Assembly (NCBI RefSeq): GCF_932526225.1
Contig: NC_064040.1
Coordinates: forward strand, 14,690,494-14,754,493
DNA: 64,000 nt
Direction of reading: 5' to 3'
DNA from: Nematostella vectensis
Taxonomy: Eukaryota > Cnidaria > Anthozoa > Actiniaria > Edwardsiidae
Part shown: in pieces, positions 12,001 through 20,611 of the stretch
Layout of the letters: each line of letters starts with the position of its first letter
Position numbering within the stretch: the stretch's first letter is position 1
Position numbers and translations under genes: made by a program
Notes under the pieces: generated by a model
What the model was told of the DNA's origin: nothing
The model's database searches: none
What the model saw: only the letters and a program-made list of their open reading frames with translations

Positions 12001-14609
12001 TCTGGGATTTTCTATTTATGAATTGATTCTTTATCAATTGTTTAAGATTGCTGGAATAATTGTTAAAAATAAAATTGGCCTTACTCTTCTGTCGATTTTA
12101 TTAATTGTTTATTGATTACTTATCAATTGTTTGTGGTGATACTAAATAATCCTCATTAATTGTCTTAATGAATAAGCACCGATAAGTTACTGATCTTTGC
12201 CATTCCAATACATTTTATTTAAAGTAGCTTAAATCATTAGCATTAGGTCCCTTGTAGTATCTTTGGGGGACACACCCTTAAAATCTAAGGTGGAGCATAA
12301 GGGATCTGTCCATATTCAATAAATAACTCTACCTTAGAAATAGCAGCATCAATAGAGGCTTGTAATGTGGTAGTATTATAGATGAGGTATTTGCTGGCAG
12401 GGCATTGAAATGGGTCGAAGAATCTTTTGTGACATTTATCTAAGGTTGAAAGAAAATGACATGATGTTAACGACACAACACAACCCTCCCTATATACAAA
12501 TACTATAAAACCTCTTACTAACCTCATCTGCAGGTATCTAAATAAAAAGGGAAAAAAAAGACTTTGGCTTTTTTTATATTTGGGTATCCTGTGTTTGGGA
12601 TTCTTGCCTTTTTCCCACAGGAAGCCCACATTTTTTATTTCTTTTCTTTCTAAATTTAGATGCAATCGGAGAAGGCTTTCTTCTCCCCAAGGAAAGTAAT
12701 GAAAACAAGCCTTGGGCTGGTTAAAGCCGCATTGTCACCAGTTTACTTCCGGAGGTCCGACGGAAACCTCAACAGTTAAAAGACAAAAGAATCTATTCGA
12801 ATCCGAAATATTAATAGACCATTCGCTCTAAATTATCAATCACATCCTCAAAGAAACCTCCAATAGACACACTGCTTTCTATGTTTTGAAATATTTTTCG
12901 TGTTTTCCGTTTAAAATCATCGGAGATTCTTACGTAATCGACCGGAAGTAAACTGGTGACAATGCGGCTTTAACTTGGGAATTTTCAGAGGTGTTTAAAC
13001 TGGCACATTCACATGCCTGCAAACACTCTGCTTTAAATGCCAGTTCTGGTATAAAAACTGGCCCCAACAGCATCAGTTGTCACTTTTTTACTCATTGTGT
13101 CGTTGAAGCGATAAGAGCTCTGTATCCTACCAGACACTAAACCTTGTGAGATGTCAAGCCTAAGCCATATGCCACATAACAATGAACAATTATTCTATCT
13201 TGTGTTTAATCTCTAAAAAGATATTTTGTAATGGCCTGATTAAGCTAGGCAAGTGTGAATTGTAGAATGCGACATAGTTTAGCCACCACCAAAAACATGA
13301 AGCGTGTGACAAATTTTGTAGGACACAACAAAAAATGTTCCTCTGCTATCCGAGAAACATTTCTTTATTGCTGCTACAAATTTGGAGTGTGCTACAATGT
13401 CTCTCTGGGTGGCTAAACTAGGAGACATGCAGTTTAGCCATGCCTAGTTTAGCCAGGCCTTAATTTTACACATAATACAATTCAAACCTTGTTTAACTGA
13501 GCAGTTCATACCAAATCAAAATAAGCACCCAAAAAGCCCCCAACCCACCCCCCTCTAAAAGACATCACCTAAAAAAACCCTGAAAAGTATGGTCTGTCAA
13601 TAATAGCATAGTTGTTATTTTTCTGGTTCATTGAACAATGCTGTAGGTAGCCACAATGCACAGCATGATATTGCTACACACACAAAAGAAATTAAATTAC
13701 AGATTAAAGAGACATTAGGTGGGATTATTCCAGATTTTTTTTTCTATTCTGGTTGATGTTGCTGAAATGGTTTCAGGTTGTATAGTTTGAACATCGACGA
13801 ATCAACTAAGAGTAGTACGGGGAAATAGCTACTAGGTGACTATTCTATTGACATTATTAGTCCGTCAATAGCATAGTTGTTCTTTTTCTGGTTCATTGAA
13901 CAATGCTGTAGGTAGCCACAATATGCACAAGATTGCTATTGCTACACACACAAAATAAATTTAACATCAGATTAAAGAGACATTAAGTTATGAGGGATTA
14001 TTCCAGATTTTGTTTTCTGGTTGATGTAGCTGAAATGGTTTCAGGTTGTATAGTTTGAACATCGATGAATCAACTAAAAGTACGGGGAAATAGCTTACCT
14101 AACCCTGTGAGTTTGCTTTTGATGTCTGGAATATTGCCAATTGGTACACGAAGTGTGTATTCCAAAACACCTGAACTTCCCCTCGTAAATATCACTCCAG
14201 CGCCGAGGGAGGATTCCCCATTTGTACGATAGAAGCTCAGCATACTTTCCGAACTGTTAAACCGCTTATAAACGACAGTTTGGTTAGAGTGTTGCTCTAA
14301 TAGTTGGACTATGCTACCAGCTTGAGAATCATTGTGAGTTACAACCCCGATGATAGGTTTTGTAGATGGAATTTGTGAGCTATTCAATCCGAATGGCGTT
14401 TCGGAGCCAAGGTTGATCACATCGGATTTGGGTATTTCGCTCGTTTTGACCGCAGGAAGCGGAGTAGTTTTGATTCCCAGCCTCACACCTACTAAGATGA
14501 GCAACCAATACACGGGAATTATGATTTCTTGCAGCGTTTCCTTTTTATTTCGTCTTTTTATCTGAAAGTTCTTCCAAACAAGAGAGAGAGTTTGGCGCCA
14601 AACACCCAT
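1..14609 (-). CDS. ABCA5: ABCA5-like ATP-binding cassette transporter, 3' end beyond window
   Basis: Full-size ABCA transporter that in related animals moves lipids or sterols across endolysosomal membranes. Coding exons, 5' to 3' on the minus strand: 14099-14609, 12333-12439, 11350-11904, 10569-10897, 9332-9387, 8615-8794, 8171-8397, 7753-7891, 6873-6963, 6026-6165, 5123-5454, 4110-4490, 3197-3472, 2248-2532, 2005-2142, 1142-1249, 895-989, 1-99. All junctions are GT-AG with matching phase, giving about 1349 residues. Visible parts: N-terminal GVWRQT and first membrane segment; LQASIDAAI before the first membrane block (exons 2-4); NBD1 with Walker [10 protein letters not shown] (about residues 535-543), LSGGQ (about 636-640) and Walker [13 protein letters not shown]; a second membrane block in exons 12-17; and AERKRLL leading into NBD2, which lies off the left edge. 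The LQASIDAAI and [11 protein letters not shown] signatures favour ABCA5 over other ABCAs. Introns carry many repeats. Joins were made by eye. Confidence 0.9.
580..858. repeat. Degenerate ACGCCCC-rich repeat
   Basis: At least eight irregular copies of a motif like TAATAAACGCCCC occur between ABCA5-like exon 17 (895-989) and the last visible exon. GTAAATAAC begins both the first and a late block. It reads as a fragment of an interspersed repeat built on a degenerate tandem array. Confidence 0.6.
1588..1734. repeat. ATCGAT-rich imperfect inverted repeat
   Basis: ATCGATAACAATCAAT (1637-1652) is matched by its exact reverse complement at 1718-1733, and ATCGATACCAATCA at 1617 has a partial mate in the right arm. 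Six ATCGAT hexamers lie within 150 bp in an ABCA5-like intron. Confidence 0.7.
3478..3640. repeat. Tandem duplication of intron sequence upstream of ABCA5-like exon 13
   Basis: A block reading CAATATTCCGTTATCTGTCC and then GGAAGGGATTATACTCTAAC is repeated about 92 bp further on with few changes. The first copy abuts the exon acceptor at 3473. Confidence 0.75.
3671..3906. repeat. Possible MITE with imperfect terminal inverted repeats
   Basis: The left end ACGTTGAAAGTG and following AATGGCGATTGGCA are mirrored at the right end by TGCCATTCGCCATT and CACTTACAACGT, about 70 percent matched over 40 bp. No convincing target duplication. Confidence 0.45.
4597..5097. repeat. Degenerate ACAACA microsatellite
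   Basis: About 500 bp of interrupted (ACA)n, (CAA)n and (CCA)n repeats lie in the intron between ABCA5-like exons 11 and 12. Any open frame here is a low-complexity artefact rich in Thr. Confidence 0.9.
5711..5851. repeat. 10-bp minisatellite, about 14 copies
   Basis: The unit is ATTCAAGCGG with variants ATTCAAGCAG, ATTCAAGTGG and ATTCAACCGG. It lies in the ABCA5-like intron between exons 10 and 11. Confidence 0.95.
5915..5997. repeat. Long hairpin (palindromic) sequence
   Basis: TCACAATCTGGGGCTTATGG (from 5931) pairs with the segment ending CAGATTGTGA at 5978, about 22 of 24 bp with a two-base loop. The outer AGATTTT/AAAATCT arms (5916-5922, 5990-5996) also match. Confidence 0.75.
6235..6397. 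mobile_element. MITE with GCTACCG flanking repeats
   Basis: Inverted arms of about 60 bp (CATCCTCGG..GACCCAGG, then GGAGATCGGGCACACAGGGA) bound a short core. GCTACCG occurs directly outside both ends (6235-6241 and 6391-6397), consistent with a 7- to 8-bp target duplication, as in hAT elements. It sits in the ABCA5-like intron between exons 9 and 10. Confidence 0.75.
8880..9098. mobile_element. MITE-like element, ends CAGAAAATATCCATACCCC
   Basis: The left end TTTCAGAAAATATCCATACC is mirrored at the right end (GGTATGGATATTTTCTGGAA). Both ends run into C- or G-rich arms with GGAATTTCCAA.CCCC repeats inside. Intronic in the ABCA5-like gene. Confidence 0.75.
9881..10046. mobile_element. MITE-like element with TAGCCAGG ends
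   Basis: The left AGACCCTTAGCCAGG is mirrored by CCCCTGGCTACAGTG on the right, with a G-rich core (GGTTGGGGGGTGGGGGGG). It resembles the elements at 29239 and 62281. Confidence 0.5.
12721..12973. mobile_element. 253-bp MITE with 32-bp terminal repeats and TTAA ends
   Basis: TTAAAGCCGCATTGTCACCA, continuing GTTTACTTCCGG, is matched at the right end by CCGGAAGTAAAC then TGGTGACAATGCGGCTTTAA, essentially perfectly. TTAA at both outer ends suits piggyBac-type TTAA insertion. A related half-end lies at about 38898 (AGCGGCATTGTCACCAATTC). Confidence 0.8.
13592..14098. repeat. About 240-bp tandem duplication reaching ABCA5-like exon 1
   Basis: Copy 1 is 13592-13830 and copy 2 13860-14094, about 85-90 percent alike (shared GGTTCATTGAACAATGCTGT, GGTTTCAGGTTGTATAGTTT and GGGGAAATAGCT). 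Copy 2 ends at the exon 1 donor. Confidence 0.85.
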
Positions 14610-15710
14610 CTTGGTAACAGATTTGTCGTTTAGTCTGAACGCGAACTAGCAACGAATTCACAAATGAAGTTCATAGTACATTGTAGCTGCATAGAGTTAG
14701 GAAGATCTACTGATCTTCTTATTTCCATCAAGAGAAAGCGTTCACCTTTTGTAATGCTGCTATAAATGGCTGATAACAAAACTATGTAATGCGCTATAAA
14801 CGGCTGATAATTCTATATGACGTCATTGACGTCGATTGTCAGCTTGTCACTTCGATTTGTCGATAAATAAAACTACAACGTACTAAGGGCCTGAATAAAA
14901 ATGGTACATGGGTAAGCTTTGATTGGAATGGCTTGATGATTTTAAGAAAATATTAGGGAAAGTGCATTTTTTTTAAATTTTACTAGATATGACGTCACAC
15001 TTTGGTATAGAAGTTATAAATATGAAAAACCACAGGTGCCCCAAGTTATGTGAATTGTAAAAAAAACTCAAACCTTTCATCAACTCACATTTCAAGCGAG
15101 CTAAATTGTTGTTTAAATATGTATTCAGCTTAAGGAAAACACAAGAAGACATAAAACAGGCACACTTTTTTTTTGTTACGTGTTTGGAAAAGATAAAATC
15201 GTAGCGTAAGGTGAAGGGGGAGGGAGGGTGTGACGGGGGGTGGGGTGGGGGATGTAAGCCTTTCCCTGCTACATGGGGACGCAGCATGGAACCCTGCGTA
15301 TCTTTAGTCAATAAAACAGCAGAAGCTCGCCATGCAATACGTAATCAAGGTTTGAATTTATGATTTACCTTAGTCTAAGTTTTCACTTCACAGTTCTCAA
15401 ATTTGCACATGGCTCACTGAGGTACAAAATACAGAGAAGGGAGGGAAGTGGAGGAAAAGTAGGAGTAGGAGACAAATGGTCCCATAGATCCTTGTAGACA
15501 ACAGTATACAGGTAGAAAAAGGCTTTTATAACCTGTAAAATAAAGTTTAGTTAAAGTGTAATTTTCAAGCCAGTAAAAAGACAGAGTGCAATTGTGCAGA
15601 ATAAGCTGAAAAAGTATTCCACAGCTATAAGACAGCCATTCTTTCCGTCAAATATTGTTAATTAAGTATCAGACTAAAAAATTTTTACTTGTTGTTGTTG
15701 GGGTATAGCC
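14610..15710. other. Intergenic, upstream of ABCA5-like gene
   Basis: No gene is seen. It presumably holds the ABCA5-like promoter and any 5' untranslated exon. AT-rich, with one G-rich tract (15216-15252). Confidence 0.5.
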
Positions 15711-15882
15711 AGGATTTGTTAGCCTACCTGTAGGCTTTAATAGTTTTTTTCCGGCACGAAAATCCCGAAAACACATAGTTCGCATAACCCGGCCGTTATC
15801 CAAGATGGCAGCTGGGTTATGCAAACTCTGTGTTTTCGTGCCTGAAAAACTATTAGAGCCTACAGGTAGGCTAGGATTTGTT
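15711..15882. mobile_element. MITE with 10-bp target duplication
   Basis: Element 15721-15872 begins AGCCTACCTGTAGGCT and ends AGCCTACAGGTAGGCT, with about 70-bp inverted arms sharing GGCACGAAAA and GCATAACCC. AGGATTTGTT lies directly outside both ends (15711-15720 and 15873-15882). A 9- to 10-bp duplication suggests a Mutator-type element. Confidence 0.9.
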
Positions 15883-16599
15883 TTAAAAAAAGGGATTTAA
15901 ATTTGGTTTCACTGCAATAAAAAAAAACAATGCGTGGTGTGCACTTCCAGTTTCCTTTGCAGCCGCTCATGTCAGTCTTGCAAAGTTCCCTGACACCAAG
16001 CTTGGTGCACTTGGTGACTAATGCACTTCACCCCTGAGGGGAGGTTCTTCAGGGTAAATGTGACAGGGATGCTTGTTGGAAAATTCGAAAAATACCTCTA
16101 AAAAATACCATCACCCCAAAAATTGCCACCCTAAAAAATACTACAGAAGCATTAAAAATACCATTTTTATAAGAAAAGCCCATTTTTAGGATACCCCCTT
16201 AAAAATACCCGAGGCCCAATTTTGACCCCTTAAAAATACGACGAGCATCCCTATCAGGTCGACATGGGAAGAACCCCCCACCTCTACCCAGGTTAGCATA
16301 TCTGAAGCAACAATGTCAAAGTAGTTAACGAGAGCAATAAATAGCAGTTCTATACAACACCTTATTTTACCCTGGGCTTATTTAAAGTTATAACAACTAA
16401 AGGGAAGCCTATCCAAGGAGAGTCTGGAATACTACCCTAAAATAATCTAGAGACAGAAAACCCCTTTCCTCAAAATAAATATATATTTTTTCTTCTTTAT
16501 TTCATCTTCCAACATGAAAAGGAAAAGAATTAATTGCAAAAGCAACGTAGTCATGCTGGATAAAAGACTTGCAAATAATCTTGACAAATAGTAGTTGTC

Positions 16600-17982
16600 C
16601 TACTTCTTAGGCCTGGTGGCATTATCAAGTAGTTGTGTATCTTCAGTAATTTTTGCTTTGTATTTGTCTTTCTCTTGTAATATCGCTTGAACAACATTTT
16701 GTCTTAACATTCTTTCAACGTCCTCTGCAGTTAGTATAAGTTCTGCTATTTTAGTTTTATCAGCCTCATTCTTATTTTTTGCAAACTCCTCTCGTATCTT
16801 TTGACGTCCAGCTTCAAGAGCCAAAGTGTCACCTTGGAATGTTTTAAGTCTTGCTCTGTGTAGTTTTCTGTAGCAGGACAGGACCTAGAAAGAAAAGAAA
16901 GCTAAAAATTCAGTTGGAGATAGGTTAGAGGTGTAAACAGGGTTTTGTCCTTTTTTTGTCAAAGTTCTCCTAAATAAAAAACAGCACATGGCTTTAGCAA
17001 ATCCAAAATTCTGGGTTTTAAGTGCATATTTTCGGATGCATATCAGGGATATTCTGAGGGGATGAATAAGTTTCAGAGGGTTTATTGCGTCCCCAGTGGT
17101 TCTTTTACGTCCCTTCAGTTCAGGTTAGTGTAGTGCATATTTTCGGATGCATATCACAAATATTTGGGGATGCATAAGTTTCAGTTTAATCTTTTTTTAT
17201 CGAAGGTAGCATAATTAACAGAATATACAGTTTTCTAACATATGGCCCTCGGTTAGTAAGCACTGTCACTGGGGGTGGTCACTGCCAGAGGGTTTATTTA
17301 TTGCGTCCCCTGTGGTTCTTTTACGTTCCTTCAGTTCAGGTTAGTGTAGTGCAGCTTGAAGAGACAGGACCTCCAGTTTAGTGTCCTTATCTGAGAAGAC
17401 TGGAAACACGGGAGAATAACTTCAACTCACTTGTGACACAAATTCGAATCAAGGCAGAAACCCCGAAAAATCCCCAGTTTGAGCCAGGATTCGAACCTGG
17501 GCCACAGCGGTGAGAGGCCAACGCGCTAACACACAGGCCACCCGTGCTCCCACGGGTGTAAGTACATTTATTCATAAGCTTATAATATTTTTGTCAAATC
17601 TAAAGTTAGTGTAAACAAGCATTACTGCTTACATAACAAAATAACAACATGGGGATGTTTCTTACACAATAAACAGGATAAGCAAAGCAATCATAAGAAA
17701 TAAATTACCTATTTGCCAGTATGTAGAGCACGAAAAATAATAAGCTTAAGTATGTTAAACGCGAAAATTAAAAGCAACTGTCAATGAAACGTTAATTCAG
17801 ACAGACGTATCAAGTAAATAAAGCTAATAATACACCGGACTTGGAAACATTACCAAACCAAATTTTACTATTTAACTTAACCATGAAAAGGGAACTACAG
17901 TTTTATGGTAGTATCACGCCAAAGCTTTAAAGTGAAATGGTTAAAGAAAAGTAATTTTACTTACTTTGCTCCGTAAACTCAT
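16600..17982 (-). CDS. LYRM7: LYR motif-containing protein 7 (complex III assembly factor, MZM1-like)
   Basis: Predicted mitochondrial matrix chaperone that holds the Rieske iron-sulfur protein (UQCRFS1) before it is inserted into complex III; this role is known for the family. Two coding exons: 17965-17982 (MSLRSK) and 16600-16884, both phase 0, giving a 100-residue protein close to the roughly 104 residues of vertebrate LYRM7. An LYR-type motif region (CYRKLHRAR) lies near residues 10-18. It is followed by the family's ALEAGRQKIREEF helix and a charged C-terminal helix with AEDVERMLRQNVVQ. The short first exon fixes the start: ATG is followed six codons later by a GTAAGT donor. A candidate AATAAA signal (minus) is at 16496-16501. 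The single intron contains a tRNA-derived SINE and a duplicated tail fragment. No separate presequence is visible, which is usual for LYR proteins. Confidence 0.88.
17021..17170. repeat. SINE tail fragment and flanking repeat
   Basis: A block with GTGGTTCTTTTACGTCCCTT then CAGTTCAGGTTAGTGTAGTG (about 17096-17133) is repeated at about 17314-17351. GCATATTTTCGGATGCATAT occurs at 17022 and again at 17133. Confidence 0.75.
17290..17555 (-). mobile_element. tRNA-derived SINE in LYRM7 intron
   Basis: On the minus strand, a tRNA-like head (17553 down to about 17481) has a B box GGTTCGAATCC and an A-box-like TGGCCTGTGTGTTAGCGCG with correct spacing. The ends do not pair as a tRNA acceptor stem, so this is not a working tRNA. 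The body and tail continue to about 17290, and the tail is shared with 17081-17134. Confidence 0.75.
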
Positions 17983-18441
17983 CTCGTCTGGCCGATTGAT
18001 TTTCTTAGCTCGACCCAGACTCTAAAGGTCACAGGTAACCCATGAGACAGTTTCGTTACTTGATTTTCATCATTTTATTGCACGTTTGCAAATCAAGAAG
18101 GAAAAACATGTAACTAATTTTTTCTTCTGACTTTAAAATAGTCCTTCCCTAACCTAGAACCAGAGTCCTTGACTAACATAACCAGGTTTTCTCAATAAAC
18201 ACAGAGAGCCCGATGCAAAACAAGGCACATTTCAGCCAAATTAAGAAAATTTCGTGGTTTATAATGAGAATTCAGATTAACTCTGTCCCTCCTTGGCTTT
18301 GTGCTTCATAACAAGGAGAGGGGGGTATAAAGACTACAATCCATAATATATGCCATGAATAATCCCCTTTTATTATATAAATATGATTATCAAAACAAGA
18401 TATGACAGTATCTTAAAGCAAGAATATGTTAGAGTCCTAAT

Positions 18442-20515
18442 TCAATCTGATTTTGATTTATCACTCTTGTTGCTCAACAAGGATGGTACAACAAAAACTA
18501 TAATGACAACAAGCAGCACATTCTTAATAAACCCAGCACAATAAAAAAGAATCCTATTCCATAGAGGCAGGCCCATCTGCTCTAGCAACTGAAGACAAGC
18601 AACAGATAGAAATGACTGTATGAGTCTCTTAAAGTTTGATTTACTGTCATTGGAGGGATCTTCCTGACTCCATATCTTGATCAGTAAATGCGACACCCCA
18701 ACACCAACAACAACACCAATGTCCCGCACTAAGGAATAAAAGGGTGTTGTGTCTAAGTGGATGTATTTTGGGTCTGCACACCATTGTTGAGCCTTAGTTA
18801 TTGATAAAGATGGGTCAAACACAACAAAAGACAAACCAACGTAAAGGAACAAGGCAGTTACAGCAAGGAAGAATGCAACACAGATGCATGGGATTAGATC
18901 TGTGATTTTTGAAACTTGTTCTCTTTGTACTAATAAAGACAACAGAATACCAATCAAGGCCCCTAGTATGACCTGGTGAGGGAAATGTGTAGCAATAAAT
19001 ACCCTTGATACAGAAACTACAACGAGAATGGCTATGAATATTAGCCAGCATACAGATTGTATGGTAACACTGATCAGGGTCAAACTGCTTGTAGAGACTC
19101 TGAACAATTTGCAAAGCTTGGCTGTAATTGCCGGCATGAGAGTGCACAATACTGACGCAGTAACCATCACATGACCTGAGGGAGAACCTGAAAGAAAAGC
19201 AAAAAAGGAATAAATAAATAAATAAATGAATGAATAAACAATATGCAATTTTTTTAGGGTTTTCTTCATTATTTTAAGTTTATTTAAGTTTATTATTTTA
19301 AATTAATAAACACATGTAATTGGTGGGTGTATTCCGCTTTTAATTTTTTTCATTGGGCATAACTGAACAGCGTGGAGTTCTTAAAATTCATTATTCTTGT
19401 TGGCTGTTATTAAAAAGCTGTATAATTAACTGACAAATAGAAGAACTTCATGCTTGTCCACAATCAAGAATAAATATTGGATAACATGGATACCTATTTA
19501 CATTCTGTTATATTATGGAATTAAAACTGATAAGGAGCTTGAAAAACTTTATAAACAAGAATACAAATCTTCTAATACTGTATTAGCATCAAATTGGGAA
19601 GTCTAGAATGAAAAAATCTTTAGGCAAGGATATAGTAGAATAGCAGTTTCCTTGACTGGAACAGAAAGAAAAATGCAAACCACAAATTGCTTTAAGTAAA
19701 TCAGTGATTTCAGTGGTCGAGAAATGGCATATAAAAAAATGATGAATCAGTTTTTTTACCCTTCATTTAGATTGAAGATTAGGGATTTCAATAGATTCCA
19801 ACTAATCAGAAAAGCTAGAGAAATATGTTAATACCTGGACCTGTTTCACAAGTTAGTGGATACTGCTTCAAGTGAATATTTTGCTCCTTCATGTGTTCCT
19901 CAACCCACCAGTAGGGGCGCTCACCTCTCAGCATCCTGTGTAGAAAACAGCATGGGAAAAATATAAGAAACAACAATGCAACAAGCCAAATTAAAACGAA
20001 AATAATGACAATGTTTGTTTGTTATTTTTTTATATTGTTTTTGCGTTTTTACAGATATTGTACATAAATTCGTTTAATTGTATTAATGCCACATTCTAAA
20101 GATTTGAAGTTCTGGGAGTTGTGGATGGAAGGTTATTTTTAAGCTACTTCTTGCTTTACCCTTCATATCTAAACAGAGGAGCAATTCTCTACTTTCGTAC
20201 CAAACCGCAGGACCGTATGTATGCTTTTCAAGCTCGAGGCTTGTGTCTATAAATTCTAAAAATAAGAAAACAAAGACTGAATTTTAAGTGTACCCACCAT
20301 TTTAAAATGAGATTCAGCCATTCAGATAAAACGGCGCTCCAAAGCACCATCAAGCCTATGGCGCTGTTAAAATTGTACGCAATCGGGAAATAGAGCAAAA
20401 AGGAATTCCTTGGATCTCCTCCGTGACTTATTAAGAGGAAATGCTTCGTCCATGGTGCAAACGTTCGCTGTAAATACCAAATAAATTTGACTCCTTCGAC
20501 ATGAAGTGTCTCCAT
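18442..20515 (-). CDS. G6PC: Glucose-6-phosphatase catalytic subunit
   Basis: ER-membrane phosphohydrolase that cleaves glucose-6-phosphate in the lumen, the last step of gluconeogenesis and glycogenolysis. Exons: 20298-20515, 19835-19935, 18442-19187, with phases 2 and 1 matching; 354 residues, compared with about 357 in human. The phosphatase signature is intact: K72-x6-RP (R79, P80), PSGH (109-112), and S167-R168 followed by H174 in ATHFPHQ. Multiple hydrophobic segments fit the nine-helix topology. WCADPKYIHLDTTPF in the C-terminal half is typical of G6PC. The C-terminus ends KSKSD, which fits a KxKxx ER-retrieval pattern. I chose the ATG at 20515 (METLHVEG); an in-frame ATG at 20560 would add 15 residues that lack family similarity. 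A candidate AATAAA (minus) is at 18369-18374. The gene shares a 96-bp head-to-head interval with DNAJC17. The sequence does not decide between G6PC1, G6PC2 and G6PC3 type. Confidence 0.92.
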
Positions 20516-20611
20516 AATGGAATTAAATATAATTTTAGTGGGTTCAGTGCGAGCCTTCAAAATAAAACGCCAGCGGTGTATTCATTGACATGCGCGCCAT
20601 GGAATTTCAAA
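20516..20611. promoter_or_regulatory. Shared head-to-head interval, G6PC / DNAJC17
   Basis: Only 96 bp separate the two opposed start codons, so the core promoters must overlap or sit inside the neighbouring 5' coding sequence. No clear TATA box is seen. The DNAJC17 ATG lies in AAAATGGCGGAC, which resembles a YY1 element placed at a translation start. The role is inferred from spacing only. Confidence 0.5.

Noticed and set aside
17481-17553. Working tRNA gene on the minus strand
   Set aside because: The B box is good, but the 5' and 3' ends do not form an acceptor stem and a SINE body follows.
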